Assembly: GCF_015218165.1 (NCBI RefSeq)
Contig: NZ_CP048659.1
Span: 682,001 to 746,000, forward strand
Source of the DNA: Acinetobacter piscicola
GTDB lineage: Bacteria; Pseudomonadota; Gammaproteobacteria; Pseudomonadales; Moraxellaceae
Length of the DNA stretch: 64,000 nucleotides
Reading direction: 5' to 3'
Made by a program: the position numbers and the translations under genes. Below, in pieces: positions 8,661 through 19,694 of the stretch (positions are counted from its first letter, which is position 1; every line of letters starts with the position of its first letter). The notes beneath the pieces were generated by a model. It had not been told where the DNA came from and did no database searches. It saw only the letters and a program-made list of their open reading frames with translations.

Positions 8661-9644
8661 TTAATGTGGAATTTGTTCTTCATCTTCAAACTCAGGTTTA
8701 ACCTGAACAATGAAGTCTTGACGGTTGAGACCACGCCATAAAGCGAAGGCTGTACCAATATAGATTGAAGAATAAGTACCGACAAATACCCCAATGAACA
8801 TGGCAACAGAAAACCAATGTAAACCATCACCACCTAAGAACATCATGGCCATAACCACAAGCAAAAGTGTCATCGAGGTGTGAATAGTACGACGTAGTGT
8901 TTCAGTCAATGCTGAGTTCACGACTTCAAGTGGACTTGCACCGCGAATCTTACGGAAATTTTCACGGATACGGTCTGAAACTACAATATTATCGTTGAGT
9001 GAGAAGCCGATTAAGGCAAGAATCGCAGCGAGAACTGTTAAGTCAAATGGCCATTGCATCATGGCAAAAATACCCACAGTTACAATAACGTCATGGAGCA
9101 AAGATAACACTGCACCCAGTGCGAGTTTAAACTCAAAGCGAATAGTGACATAGACAAGCATGAGCAGCATTGCAAGCGCAACAGCACCCGCAGAGCGGAT
9201 ATAAAGCTCATTACCGACTTGACCGCCGACAGAGTCCACTTTATGGACATTTGCTGCGTTACCAGGCAGTTGTACAGCCTTAGTCAGTGCGTTATTTAAG
9301 TCTTCAACATTAATATCTTGTACTGGCATACGTACAATTAAATCTTTGTTTGACCCTAAGGTTTGCACTACCGCATCTTTAAAGCCTGCTTTATCTAAAG
9401 TACTAATCACGTCAGCAGGTTTTGCTTCATGTTGATAGTTGAGTTCAGCAGAAACCCCGCCAGTAAAGTCTAAACCTAAATTTAGACCCTTGGTGACAAT
9501 AAAGAAAATACTACCAATCGTGAGGATGATCGAAAGGATTGCCGCTGGTTTCGCAATCTTCATAAAGTTGATGATTTTTTCATCATCAGGGCGACCATAC
9601 TTTTTGGCTTTTTGCTCTTGAGGTTGAGTCACATCAGTCATCAT
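8661..9644 (-). CDS. secF: protein translocase subunit SecF
   Basis: Inner-membrane subunit of the SecDF complex, which uses proton motive force to help pull proteins through SecYEG. The 327-residue protein has the short N-terminal segment, a first membrane helix near residues 30-50, the GLDFTGGVSAEL motif at about residues 56-67 (conserved D1 motif of SecF), a periplasmic domain and five further helices. It begins with tandem ATGs, 7 bases after the secD stop, and is the last gene of a tgt-yajC-secD-secF run, the usual order in gammaproteobacteria. Nothing in the sequence suggests damage. Confidence 0.96.
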   Translation of the reverse strand: MMTDVTQPQEQKAKKYGRPDDEKIINFMKIAKPAAILSIILTIGSIFFIVTKGLNLGLDFTGGVSAELNYQHEAKPADVISTLDKAGFKDAVVQTLGSNKDLIVRMPVQDINVEDLNNALTKAVQLPGNAANVHKVDSVGGQVGNELYIRSAGAVALAMLLMLVYVTIRFEFKLALGAVLSLLHDVIVTVGIFAMMQWPFDLTVLAAILALIGFSLNDNIVVSDRIRENFRKIRGASPLEVVNSALTETLRRTIHTSMTLLLVVMAMMFLGGDGLHWFSVAMFIGVFVGTYSSIYIGTAFALWRGLNRQDFIVQVKPEFEDEEQIPH

Positions 9645-9651
9645 CGATCTC

Positions 9652-11550
9652 CTATATGCTCAACTTTTTCAAGTTGCGTTTTTTACCATAAATGATCTGT
9701 ACGATAGCGCGAGTCACTGTAATCGCAGTAAACATTGAGCAAACAATACCGATCATCAAAGTAACAGCGAAGCCTTTAATCGGGCCTGTGCCAATCGCAA
9801 ATAAGATAAATGCAACCAAAAAGGTGGTTAAGTTCGAGTCGAAGATGGTGTTATAAGCACGATCATAACCCGCCACAATGGCCTGTTTAGGGGAGGCACC
9901 CCATCGCATTTCTTCCCGTATTCGCTCACAGATCAGTACGTTGGCATCAACAGCCATACCAATGGTGATGACGATACCTGCAATACCCGGTAAAGTAAGA
10001 GAAGCACCAATCCATGACATGATGGTCAGTAGCATGGCAAGGTTAATCATTAATGCTAAGTCAGCAATCACACCAAACACACGGAAGAATACCACCATCC
10101 AAATTGCAACAAGGATGAAGCCGACTTGGGTCGAAAGTACACCTTTATCAATATTTTCTTGACCAAGACTTGGACCCACGATACGTTCTTCAACGAAATA
10201 CATTGGCGCAGCAAGTGCACCTGCACGTAACATCAATGCAAGTTCAGCCGCTTCTTGTGGCGAGTCTAAGCCAGTGATACGGAACTGAGCACCTAGCACA
10301 GCTTGAATCGTTGCTGCATTGATGACCACAGATTCTGTATATGGTGTACGTACTTCAGTTTGTACACCTGTTGTTGGGTCTGTAATGAATTCAATTTTTT
10401 GTTTATTTTCAATAAACAATACTGCCATGCGTTTCCCAACAGCATTACGCGTTGCATCTGCCATGAGCTTACCGCCAGCATTGTCTAACGTAATGTTGAC
10501 TTCAGCACCGCCAGTATCTTGACTAAACCCACTTGATGCATTTTGAACACGTTCACCTGTTAAGATACGGTTACGGTTTAACAATAGCTGTTTGCCACTG
10601 TCTAATGACTCATAAGCAAATAACTCGGTACCCGGTGGAATTGGTTGACCATTAGACTGACCATTTGGAATGACATATTGATCATTCAAATCGGACACTA
10701 AGCGGAATTCTAAGTTCGCTGTACGGCCCAATACACGTTTTGCTTCAGCAGTATCTTGAACACCTGGTAATTCAACCACGATACGGTTGCTACCTTGACT
10801 TTGTACCAAAGCTTCAGCCACACCTAACTCATTAATACGGTTACGTAAAGTCGTTAAGTTTTGATCTAAAGCATAAGATTGGATTTCTTGTTTAGTCGTA
10901 TCATTATAAGTGAGTTTCAGAGTAGAGCCTGTCTCAGTTGCAAGCGCTTGCTGGTCATACTTATTACCATCACGACGTAAAAAATCCATCGCAGCAGCGC
11001 GATCATCATTATTTGCAAATAATAAGGTAATCGTGTTGTTATTCAACGTTAAGCTGTTGAATTTGATTTTTTGTTCGCGCAAATCACGACGTAGATCAGT
11101 TGCCGAAGTTTCCATGCGTTGTGCAATTGCTTTGTCCATATCTACTTCAAGTAGGAAATGAACACCACCACGTAAGTCGAGACCCAGTTTCATTGGTTTT
11201 GCACCAATTTTCTGTAGCCACTCTGGCGTGGTTGGCGCAAGGTTGAGCGCAACAACATACTCTTCACCTAAACCTTTACGCAAAGCTTCTTGGGCTTTGA
11301 GCTGAGCATCAGATGAACTTACACGCAACAATGCTGCATTGTTGGTAAAGGTATTGTCATGAGTGGCAATATTGTCACTCTTTAATATTTGCTCTGCTTT
11401 TTGTATGACAGACTGATCAATCTGCGTACCAGCTTTGGCACCAGAGATCTGAACAGCAGGTTCATCAGGATACAAACTTGGCAGGGCATATAATGTACTG
11501 ACCACAAGAACAACGAGGATCAGTAAATATTTCCATGCAGGGTAACGCAT
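9652..11550 (-). CDS. secD: protein translocase subunit SecD
   Basis: Larger subunit of SecDF. The start is placed at the ATG giving MRYPAWKYLL, which has an AAGAAG ribosome-binding site upstream; an in-frame start 11 codons earlier (11583) lacks one and adds an implausible cytosolic tail. That gives 632 residues, normal for SecD. Visible parts are an N-terminal membrane helix, the GLDLRGGVHFLLEVD motif of family members, a long periplasmic P1 domain, and five C-terminal helices containing GMAVDANVLICERIREE. It is co-oriented with yajC (53 bases upstream) and secF (7 bases downstream). Confidence 0.95.
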   Translation of the reverse strand: MRYPAWKYLLILVVLVVSTLYALPSLYPDEPAVQISGAKAGTQIDQSVIQKAEQILKSDNIATHDNTFTNNAALLRVSSSDAQLKAQEALRKGLGEEYVVALNLAPTTPEWLQKIGAKPMKLGLDLRGGVHFLLEVDMDKAIAQRMETSATDLRRDLREQKIKFNSLTLNNNTITLLFANNDDRAAAMDFLRRDGNKYDQQALATETGSTLKLTYNDTTKQEIQSYALDQNLTTLRNRINELGVAEALVQSQGSNRIVVELPGVQDTAEAKRVLGRTANLEFRLVSDLNDQYVIPNGQSNGQPIPPGTELFAYESLDSGKQLLLNRNRILTGERVQNASSGFSQDTGGAEVNITLDNAGGKLMADATRNAVGKRMAVLFIENKQKIEFITDPTTGVQTEVRTPYTESVVINAATIQAVLGAQFRITGLDSPQEAAELALMLRAGALAAPMYFVEERIVGPSLGQENIDKGVLSTQVGFILVAIWMVVFFRVFGVIADLALMINLAMLLTIMSWIGASLTLPGIAGIVITIGMAVDANVLICERIREEMRWGASPKQAIVAGYDRAYNTIFDSNLTTFLVAFILFAIGTGPIKGFAVTLMIGIVCSMFTAITVTRAIVQIIYGKKRNLKKLSI

Positions 11551-11603
11551 TCGCTTTCTTCTTAAAATTAAAAAGTCGTGCAAGAAGCACGACTACTTTT
11601 TGA

Positions 11604-11933
11604 TTAAAGGTTATTTAATGTGCCTTCAGGGAGTACTGAAATAACACTTGCACGTTGTATTTTTACTTCATTACCACGGTTGAGTTCAATTACTGCAAAG
11701 TCACCGTCAATTTTTGTCACACGACCCATTAAGCCACCTGCAAAAACCACTTCACTGCCAACGCCTAAGCTTTCAATCAGTGCACGGTGTTCTTTAGCAC
11801 GTTTTGCTTGAGGACGCCAAATAAGGAAATAGAAGATTGCAACAAAAACAGCAATCATCAATAAGTTAGCCATCATGCTTGGACCTTGTGCAGGTGCATC
11901 GGCTGCATGAGCAGCAGAAATAAATAAACTCAT
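11604..11933 (-). CDS. yajC: preprotein translocase accessory subunit YajC
   Basis: Small single-span inner-membrane protein (109 residues) that associates with SecDF. A hydrophobic helix lies at about residues 20-42 (MMANLLMIAVFVAIFYFLIW), followed by the conserved RPQAKRAKEH segment and a small basic/beta cytosolic domain with GLMGRVTKI. Its position between tgt and secD is the standard arrangement. There is an upstream gap of 126 bases to tgt, long enough for a secondary promoter. Confidence 0.94.
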   Translation of the reverse strand: MSLFISAAHAADAPAQGPSMMANLLMIAVFVAIFYFLIWRPQAKRAKEHRALIESLGVGSEVVFAGGLMGRVTKIDGDFAVIELNRGNEVKIQRASVISVLPEGTLNNL

Positions 11934-12059
11934 TTTAGTTTCCTAAAGTTAAATAACGGGTGTCAAAAACATGACATTTAAATTGACTTGTTCTGCAATT
12001 TACATGGTCTTGTAGCTCAGCGCAAATCCTGATGAATGAAAAATACGCCATCCTTAGGA

Positions 12060-13265
<1,206 letters not shown>

Positions 13266-13284
13266 TTATGGTGAATTGCTAGTC

Positions 13285-13407
13285 ATGATAAAGACTAAAT
13301 ATGAATTGAAAATGAAAGCTTTGTTTGAACGCTTTAACACAGCAGTTTTTACTGGATCTAAATTAGCACTGGGTATCGATTTGGGTACTTATTTCCCTTT
13401 GTGCTGA
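13285..13407 (+). pseudogene. short ORF fragment abutting an IS remnant (possible 5' end of a lost gene)
   Basis: An ATG opens a 40-codon frame with a charged start and then a short hydrophobic/glycine-containing stretch (AVFTGSKLALGIDLG). It ends where the antisense transposase remnant begins. Because an apparent toxin tail resumes on the other side of that remnant, it could be the severed 5' part of the same gene. No family is recognised, and a chance ORF in intergenic DNA is nearly as likely. Confidence 0.25.
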
Positions 13408-13690
13408 TTATTTTGAGTTGCTGTTTGAGTTTTTTATTTTCTTTGAGCAAAGCAGCAGGGTCAGGACAATATTGCTGTGAGCCAACGAGTGTTCCTGTCT
13501 TTGCTTTTTATGATGCCAATTCGACTGCGTTTGCATGGAAATATACTAAGCTGTCGTGCCGTTTCAGAGGTATTTTCTTTACTTGATTTAATCGCTTCAG
13601 TTTTAAAGGGTGCCGTATCAATCTTTTGTTTTTTGCTCATGCTAAACTTTTAATAAGTTTATTTTTTTTATCAAGCTAAAATCTCCATTT
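13394..13690 (-). pseudogene. degraded IS3-family transposase OrfA remnant
   Basis: Reading the minus strand from an ATG at 13640 gives MSKKQKIDTAPFKTEAIK and then TSETARQLSI, the start and helix-turn-helix region of IS3-family OrfA. The frame then breaks: MQTQSNWHHKK is in a second frame, and DPAALLKENKKLKQQLK, the OrfA leucine-zipper, is in a third. At least two frameshifts have therefore occurred, and OrfB is absent. The 50 bases upstream of the ATG (to about 13690) would hold the IS end; no clear terminal inverted repeat or target duplication was found. The element is dead and probably old. Confidence 0.72.
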
Positions 13691-13800
13691 TTATCAGCAT
13701 ACATCAACCTATTCGTATTTGGGTAGAATCTAATATCAGTAAAGTTGTTGATAATAAAGGTAGGTTAACAGGATCTAATCCAAGTAATTTAGGTAATTGA
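13657..13800 (+). pseudogene. C-terminal remnant of a probable toxin/effector gene
   Basis: A start-less open frame of 47 codons ends ...WVESNISKVVDNKGRL then TGSNPSNLGN and a TGA, only 5 bases before the immunity gene ATG. Its composition (polar, Asn/Gly-rich end) and position directly before an immunity gene are what is expected of the 3' end of a contact-dependent or type VI effector. Upstream it runs into the IS3 remnant. The protein identity cannot be proved from this short piece; it is called from context. Confidence 0.5.
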
Positions 13801-13805
13801 AGATA

Positions 13806-14621
13806 ATGGCTTTACCACAATTGGAACGAAGACAACAATTTCTAACACCTCAAATGTACCAAACATTCAAGGCAGAAACTCTGGATACTATTGAAACTTT
13901 TAAAGTAAATCCTACAGGTGTTGGTCATTCTCTAGAAGAAAGATGGGTATATTCTTATGCTCTAGTCGCAGAGAACTATTTAAATCTGCTTATATTGGAA
14001 TATACAGCTGGCAATAGTTTACTGTTCATGAGAAGCCAACTAGAAATAGTCATTGATTATTATGAGCAGTATGGAAGTAAATTAAGAAGTTATCATAAAA
14101 ATATAAACTTACCAGTTTTTGAATTATTTACTATTGATGGCTATTGTCCATGTATTTGGTTAATCAGTTTGTGTTACTTACTCCACAGAAAGGATTTACT
14201 ACCTAGAGTTGCGAAATTGATTGACGGTGAAAAGAAAGAAAATGTCGCTCAAGATTGGTTAATTGAAGAGTATTTATCTTTTTCAGATAAAAATAGATAT
14301 GATTGCTCAACAGTATTGGTTGCAAAACCTTATTTATTATTATGTGAAGCATTTTCAAATCAAGATAATGAAACTTCTTTAGGTTTTGTTCGTCAGTTTT
14401 TAAAGAATTGGTACAAAGATTTATCAGGAGCACCTTGGTATGATGCTCACACATCTGACGGCGGTTATTATGGATATTGGGCTTTTGAAGCAGCATGCGC
14501 TGTTATTCTGTTAGAGATAGAAAATGATACAGTCTTACATCAATACTTATATTACCCCAAAGATTTGGTTGATTTTTATCACACATTTACGCTCAAAACT
14601 TCAGGAATAAATTTTCTTTAA
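13806..14621 (+). CDS. PoNi-type (DUF1910/DUF1911) immunity protein, orphan
   Basis: About 271 residues, start at ATG preceded by AGG/GAAG; a TTG three codons upstream is in frame but less likely. The C-terminal half contains GYYGYWAFEAACAVILLEIENDT, the hallmark of the DUF1911 domain (a conserved YxGYWxxEaaa segment), and the N-terminal half is an all-helical DUF1910-like region with the usual LEERW and LLxLxYTAG-like patches. Such proteins neutralise PoNe DNase effectors delivered by type VI or related systems. No intact toxin lies next to it; only a C-terminal remnant does. The gene itself is intact, which suggests selection for protection against neighbours. Base composition is more AT-rich than the flanking core genes. 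Confidence 0.75.
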   Translation: MALPQLERRQQFLTPQMYQTFKAETLDTIETFKVNPTGVGHSLEERWVYSYALVAENYLNLLILEYTAGNSLLFMRSQLEIVIDYYEQYGSKLRSYHKNINLPVFELFTIDGYCPCIWLISLCYLLHRKDLLPRVAKLIDGEKKENVAQDWLIEEYLSFSDKNRYDCSTVLVAKPYLLLCEAFSNQDNETSLGFVRQFLKNWYKDLSGAPWYDAHTSDGGYYGYWAFEAACAVILLEIENDTVLHQYLYYPKDLVDFYHTFTLKTSGINFL

Positions 14622-15121
14622 GATCATTATAAAGTTTCGATTAAAGCAGTGGGAAATGTCCTCAACAGGGTTATTGGTTGGTAATTGTTAAAGTGAATTC
14701 ACTTCAATACTTTAAAGTAGGATATATTTTTTCATAATTTTCAATGTTTTGGATTATCTATATTGACGGTTTGATGGTGAAGATGAATTCATTGATTGAA
14801 TCGCCTCCAAAATTTTAGGCATACCTAACCATCTTTTGATGGGTTTTTTTATCATCTTCGGAATATCCAAATTCTAGTACCTGAATGTCTAATTCTTAAG
14901 TAAAGACCGTTACCCTCTAAAAGGTTGTAATTTTTTCTTTTGCTGTGCTTGCTTCAATTTGAGTGACTATGAATGGTTTTATCGTTTTAGCCATAGAACT
15001 GTACCATGAGTACCTAAAACAAAAATTGGGTACTCATTATCTACCACAACCACCCTGTTTTCAGGTTATGAGGTATCTATGGATGAAACTCAGAAAAGCA
15101 TGTATGCTATTGATTTAGATA
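14622..15121. other. non-coding or decayed stretch between the immunity gene and tRNA-Leu
   Basis: No supportable gene is seen. It holds a probable terminator (14826-14850) and a 9-bp inverted repeat ATGAGTACC/GGTACTCAT (15006-15014 and 15029-15037). A 21-codon ORF starting MDETQKSMYAIDL runs from near 15080 into the tRNA terminator and is too short to call. The AT-rich, broken character suits a decayed accessory insertion. Confidence 0.5.
14826..14850 (+). terminator. probable terminator after the immunity gene
   Basis: AACCATC-TTTT-GATGGGTT forms a short stem with one bulge, followed directly by a run of seven T. It lies about 200 bases after the immunity gene stop. Confidence 0.6.
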
Positions 15122-15160
15122 ATAAAAAAGCCCCTAAGTCTTAATGCGCTTAGAGGCTTT
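15122..15160 (-). terminator. terminator of tRNA-Leu
   Basis: On the minus strand AAAGCCTCTAAG pairs with CTTAGGGGCTTT and is followed by a T-run, 10 bases downstream of the tRNA 3' end. Confidence 0.8.
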
Positions 15161-15169
15161 TCATATATA

Positions 15170-15257
15170 TGGTCCCGAGGGTCGGACTCGAACCGACACG
15201 TCATCGCTGACAGTGGATTTTGAGTCCACCGCGTCTACCAATTTCACCACCTCGGGA
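15170..15257 (-). tRNA. tRNA-Leu (anticodon CAA)
   Basis: Minus-strand gene reading TCCCGAGGTGGTGAAATTGG at the 5' end and ...CCTCGGGACCA at the 3' end. The 7-bp acceptor stem, the D-arm GGTAGACGC, the anticodon stem-loop with CTCAAAA loop (anticodon CAA, reads UUG), a long type II variable arm and the T-arm GGTTCGAGTCC are all visible. The CCA is encoded. A TTGACA/TATTAT promoter lies just upstream, and a terminator follows. Confidence 0.97.
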
Positions 15258-15271
15258 GAGGTTGTGTGGCT

Positions 15272-15299
15272 ATAATAGCGTTTTTCAGATCATTGTCAA
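15272..15299 (-). promoter_or_regulatory. sigma-70 promoter of tRNA-Leu
   Basis: Perfect -35 TTGACA (15294-15299, minus strand) and -10 TATTAT (15272-15277), spaced 16 bp, with the tRNA 5' end 14 bases after the -10 box. Confidence 0.75.
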
Positions 15300-15367
15300 T
15301 CAAGATATTTCACATTTGTTTATTTTTAATTCAGATGTGATTTTTTTGGATTAAAAAGCAGCAATTT

Positions 15368-15396
15368 CTGCGATAAAGTATAAAAAAGACTATACT
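15368..15396 (+). promoter_or_regulatory. possible queA promoter
   Basis: A TATACT -10 box at 15391-15396 lies 17 bp after a weak -35 (CTGCGA, 15368-15373) and 33 bases before the queA start codon. Confidence 0.4.
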
Positions 15397-15428
15397 ACGT
15401 CGAGTTTTATTTCCTAAATTTTCGTTTT

Positions 15429-16466
15429 ATGCAACTTTCTGATTTTAACTTTGACCTCCCCGATGAGCTTATTGCTCGCTATCCTTTAGACACACGTAGT
15501 GCATCACGGTTACTGCATCTCAATGCAGATGGGTCATACCAAGACCATCATTTCACCGATATTTTAGATTTGTTCGAAGAAGGTGACTTAATGGTGTTAA
15601 ATGATACCAAAGTGATGAAAGCTCGCCTTAAAGGTAAGCGTGCAACAGGTGGTGCAGTCGAGGTTCTCGTTGAACGTATTTTTGACCAAACCATTGCCCA
15701 TTGTCATATCAAAGCCAGTAATTCTCCCAAAGCAGGCGCTGAATTATTTATTGGTGAAGATGGAGTCAAAGTGACTGTCACTGGTCGACATGAAAATTTA
15801 TTTGTCGTGGAGTTTTCACAACCTATTTTACAAGTTTTAGAGGTTTATGGTCAGCTACCGATTCCACCATATTTTAATCGTGAAGCTGAAGCGATTGACA
15901 CTGAACGCTATCAAACAGTTTTTAATAACCCGACTAAGTTAGCATCTGTTGCAGCGCCAACAGCAAGTTTGCATTTCGATGAAGACCTTCTAGCCAAATT
16001 AGCCCAAAAAGGTGTGAATAAAACTTTTGTCACTTTACACGTTGGTGCAGGCACTTTCTTGCCAGTACGTACCACAGATATTGAAAATCACATTATGCAT
16101 AGTGAATGGTGTGAAGTATCAGAATCTGCTGCAAAAATGATTCAAGATACGCAAGCTCGTGGTAATAAAGTGATTGCCATTGGTACAACGGCAACACGTG
16201 CAGTCGAAAGTGCTGCACAAGCTTGTGGTGGGAAAATTGGCGCTTGGACAGGGGATACACAGATTTTTATTTATCCAGGTTATCAGTTCTGTGTCGTAGA
16301 TCGTTTAATTACGAACTTCCATTTACCTGAATCAACCTTACTGATGTTGGTTTCGGCATTATCAAATAAAGAAAATATTTTGAATGCATATCAACATGCA
16401 GTGGCAAGCAAATATCGTTTCTTTAGTTATGGTGATGCGATGTTGATTGAAAAATCATCTGTATAA
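15429..16466 (+). CDS. queA: S-adenosylmethionine:tRNA ribosyltransferase-isomerase
   Basis: Adds the epoxycyclopentane group from S-adenosylmethionine to preQ1-modified tRNA, the step after Tgt in queuosine synthesis. The 345-residue protein begins with the typical [15 protein letters not shown] and carries [10 protein letters not shown] near residue 142, [10 protein letters not shown] near 180, [12 protein letters not shown] near 202 and [17 protein letters not shown] near 300. Full length. In many gammaproteobacteria queA directly precedes tgt in one operon; here it is divergent and separated from tgt by tRNA-Leu and a decayed accessory patch, so the two modification genes are uncoupled. 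No obvious Shine-Dalgarno precedes the ATG. Confidence 0.96.
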   Translation: MQLSDFNFDLPDELIARYPLDTRSASRLLHLNADGSYQDHHFTDILDLFEEGDLMVLNDTKVMKARLKGKRATGGAVEVLVERIFDQTIAHCHIKASNSPKAGAELFIGEDGVKVTVTGRHENLFVVEFSQPILQVLEVYGQLPIPPYFNREAEAIDTERYQTVFNNPTKLASVAAPTASLHFDEDLLAKLAQKGVNKTFVTLHVGAGTFLPVRTTDIENHIMHSEWCEVSESAAKMIQDTQARGNKVIAIGTTATRAVESAAQACGGKIGAWTGDTQIFIYPGYQFCVVDRLITNFHLPESTLLMLVSALSNKENILNAYQHAVASKYRFFSYGDAMLIEKSSV

Positions 16467-16483
16467 GTTTTGCATTTATAAAT

Positions 16484-16515
16484 AAAAAAACCGATGCCTT
16501 GGCATCGGTTTTTTA
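16484..16515. terminator. bidirectional terminator between queA and icd
   Basis: CCGATGCC (16491-16498) pairs with GGCATCGG (16501-16508). A-run before and T-run after serve both convergent genes. Confidence 0.88.
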
Positions 16516-16543
16516 TCACACAAATAAATTTGTGCTAGATCAC

Positions 16544-18778
16544 TTATTGTACTGCTTCAAGTGCTGCATTTAAAGTTGCACTTGGACGCATTACTGCATC
16601 AACTTTTGCTGTATCTACTGCATAGTAACCACCGATATCAGCAGCTTTACCTTGCACTGCAGCAAGTTCAGCAACGATTTTTTCTTCGTTGTCAGCAAGT
16701 GTTTTAGCAAGTGGTGCAAACTTCGCTTTAAGCTCAGCATCTTCATCTTGTGCAGCCAAAGCTTCAGCCCAGAATTTAGCAAGATAGAAATGGCTACCAC
16801 GGTTATCCAACTCACCTGTACGGCGTGATGGAGATTTATCGTTGTCGAGCAGTTTACCTGTTGCTTGGTCTAAAGTCTTCGCAAGAAGTTTTGCTTTCGC
16901 GTTATCTTCTTTAATGCCCATTTCTTCTAAAGAAACAGCAAGTGCTAAGAACTCACCTAAAGAATCCCAACGTAAGTGGTTTTCTTCAACAAGTTGTTGT
17001 ACGTGTTTAGGCGCAGAACCGCCTGCACCAGTTTCGTACATACCACCGCCCGCCATTAACGGAACGATAGAAAGCATTTTCGCAGAAGTACCTAATTCCA
17101 TGATTGGGAACAAGTCTGTGAGATAGTCACGTAAAATGTTACCTGTTACAGAAATTGTATCTAGACCGCGCGCTACACGTTCAAGTGTATAACGCATTGC
17201 ACGTACTTGAGACATGATTTGAATGTCTAAGCCAGCAGTGTCATGATCTTTCAAGTAAGTTTGAACTTTCTTGATCAATTCATTTTCATGTGGACGGTAC
17301 GGGTCAAGCCAGAAGATTGCTGGCATACCAGAGTTACGAGCACGAGTTACAGCAAGTTTAACCCAGTCGCGGATCGGTGCATCTTTCACCTGACACATAC
17401 GCCAGATATCGCCTTCTTCCACGTTTTGAGACATTAACACTTCGCCAGTTTCGATATCAGTGATGTTTGCAACACCAGCTGCTGGAACTTCGAAAGTTTT
17501 GTCGTGTGAACCGTATTCTTCAGCTTTTTGCGCCATCAAACCAACGTTAGGAACAGTACCCATCGTACGTGGGTCAAAGTTACCATTCCATTTACAGAAG
17601 TTGATCATTTCTTGGTAAATACGTGCGAACGTAGATTCTGGCATTACTGCTTTACAGTCGTAAGGTTTGCCGTCAGCACCCCACATTTTACCGCCACCAC
17701 GGATCATTGCAGGCATAGAAGCATCTACAATTACGTCGTTAGGAGAATGGAAGTTCGTGATGCCTTTTGCAGAGTCAACCATTGCAAGTGCAGGACGGTG
17801 TTCTTGACAAGCATGTAAATCTTCGATGATTTCTTCGCGTAAAGAAGTTGGTAGGGTTTCGATCTTTTCATAAAGACCTGCCATACCGTTGTTTACGTTA
17901 ATACCGAGTTCAGCGAATAATTTAGCGTGTTTTTCAAACGCTTCTTTATAATAAATTTTCACACAGTGACCGAATACGATCGGGTGTGAAACTTTCATCA
18001 TGGTTGCTTTAACGTGTAAAGAGAACAAAATGCCCGCTTCTTTACAATCATCTAATTCTTTTTCATAGAAGTCGCAAAGTGCTTTTTTGCTCATGAACAT
18101 AGAGTCGATGATTTCACCGTCTTGAAGCGCAACTTTTGGCTTAAGAACAATGGTTTCACCTGATTTGGTGATCAATTCCATTTTCACATTACGTGCACGG
18201 TCTAAAGTCATTGACTTTTCACCGTGATAGAAGTCACCTTCATCCATATGTGAAACGTGGGTTTGTGACCACTGTTTCCATTCACTCATAGAGTGTGGAT
18301 GTTTTTTTGCATAATTTTTTACGGCAGTAGGTGCACGGCGGTCAGAGTTACCTTCACGTAAAACTGGGTTTACAGCAGAACCTAAGCATTTGCCATAACG
18401 TGCTTTAATTTCTTTCTCTTCATCAGTTGTTGGATTTTCTGGATAATCAGGAATCGCAAAACCTTTCGATTGAAGCTCTTTAATACATGCTGTTAATTGA
18501 GCAACAGATGCACTGATATTTGGCAATTTAATGATATTGGTATCAGGATCTTGAGTAAGACGACCTAATTCAGCAAGGTTATTGTTAACCTTTTGCTCAT
18601 CTTTTAGATAGTCTGTAAATTCTGCAAGCACACGTGCAGCAACAGAGATGTCGGTTTTAACGATCTCTACGCCAGCGGGCTTAGTAAAGGTCTCAATGAT
18701 CGGTAGCAGAGAATAGGTCGCTAACAGTGGCGCCTCGTCGGTCAATGTGTAAATGATAGTTGACTTTCCACCAGCCAT
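16544..18778 (-). CDS. icd: NADP-dependent isocitrate dehydrogenase, monomeric type
   Basis: Monomeric (~80 kDa) isocitrate dehydrogenase, oxidising isocitrate to 2-oxoglutarate in the TCA cycle. The 744 residues match the monomeric family from the N-terminal [21 protein letters not shown] to the C-terminal TLNAAL. Recognisable segments include [11 protein letters not shown] (substrate-binding serine region, about residue 130), [18 protein letters not shown] and [10 protein letters not shown]. This family is unrelated in length to the ~416-residue dimeric enzyme. It is transcribed alone, convergent with queA, with a long 0.9-kb upstream region shared with the divergent histidine kinase. Confidence 0.96.
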   Translation of the reverse strand: MAGGKSTIIYTLTDEAPLLATYSLLPIIETFTKPAGVEIVKTDISVAARVLAEFTDYLKDEQKVNNNLAELGRLTQDPDTNIIKLPNISASVAQLTACIKELQSKGFAIPDYPENPTTDEEKEIKARYGKCLGSAVNPVLREGNSDRRAPTAVKNYAKKHPHSMSEWKQWSQTHVSHMDEGDFYHGEKSMTLDRARNVKMELITKSGETIVLKPKVALQDGEIIDSMFMSKKALCDFYEKELDDCKEAGILFSLHVKATMMKVSHPIVFGHCVKIYYKEAFEKHAKLFAELGINVNNGMAGLYEKIETLPTSLREEIIEDLHACQEHRPALAMVDSAKGITNFHSPNDVIVDASMPAMIRGGGKMWGADGKPYDCKAVMPESTFARIYQEMINFCKWNGNFDPRTMGTVPNVGLMAQKAEEYGSHDKTFEVPAAGVANITDIETGEVLMSQNVEEGDIWRMCQVKDAPIRDWVKLAVTRARNSGMPAIFWLDPYRPHENELIKKVQTYLKDHDTAGLDIQIMSQVRAMRYTLERVARGLDTISVTGNILRDYLTDLFPIMELGTSAKMLSIVPLMAGGGMYETGAGGSAPKHVQQLVEENHLRWDSLGEFLALAVSLEEMGIKEDNAKAKLLAKTLDQATGKLLDNDKSPSRRTGELDNRGSHFYLAKFWAEALAAQDEDAELKAKFAPLAKTLADNEEKIVAELAAVQGKAADIGGYYAVDTAKVDAVMRPSATLNAALEAVQ

Positions 18779-19694
18779 ATATAGCCCCTTGCTTTGGATT
18801 ATGTTTTTGAGGACTAAACTTGTGGTTCAGTCCCTACGAACCGATTTGCTTAAATAAAAACATTGAAAGTATCAATGTTCATTTCCTTTCAGTCAATGTA
18901 AGATCTAGTGATAACGACATTTCGCTAAAAAATGATACTAGAGCTTGTATGACTGCTTCATGACGAGATCTGTCACATGGGTTGTAAATCTGAAAATACC
19001 TTCAGTTTCTTGATCTATACGACAAAACACAGAACAACTTGTGTAGGATAAGTTTGGTGTAGAATGAGAGTGAATTGTAACAGCGCAGTATTTCTTATTT
19101 TTATATCGCGACAAACACTCACACATTGAACACCGTGTGTGTTCTGGCGAAACAATACACAACCTGTCAATATTTGCAAATCTATAACTTAGTGACATGA
19201 TAACAGAATTTGTTTAAATATGCTTAATTAGGTGTACAGTAATGACGTATGAGCATCGAACAAAATAGAGCTAGAATAGAAAACGGTCATTGTATTATTT
19301 GTATAAGATAGAAACTAAATATATCAATGAAAATCAGTAAAATTTTAACATTATTTAATTTTATCTATTTTTGATTGATGGTATTTAAATTAAAATATAA
19401 TTTATATGAAGGATATATATCTATTTTTCGGTTTATAAATCTGATTTAGAAAATCATCAAATGTAGGTAAATATAATTTAACAGATCTAAATGAAGTATA
19501 GGACTATATTTTAATTTATATGTCATAGTTTTATGTAATTGATTTTGTGGTGTTTTTTAAATAAAATAGAGTTTGGAATTATTATCGATAGAAGGTTGTA
19601 TTATTCTAGACATATTGTTGTTATATTATAAAATGTGACATCTTGTAAATAAGCTGAGTCATACATTCTTTTTACTCGTCCTCATGAGGCAGCC
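18779..19694. other. long intergenic region between icd and a divergent histidine kinase gene
   Basis: 916 bases with no supportable gene. The icd-proximal part (to about 19200) has near-normal base composition and an 86-codon minus-strand ORF (18938-19198) of implausible Cys/Ser/His-rich composition. The rest (19200-19690) is very AT-rich. It must contain the promoters for both flanking genes. No repeat, tRNA or known riboswitch was recognised. Confidence 0.6.

Noticed and set aside
18938..19198. 86-codon minus-strand ORF between icd and the histidine kinase
   Set aside because: Composition rich in Cys, Ser, His and Tyr, no ribosome-binding site and no family resemblance; looks like a chance frame.
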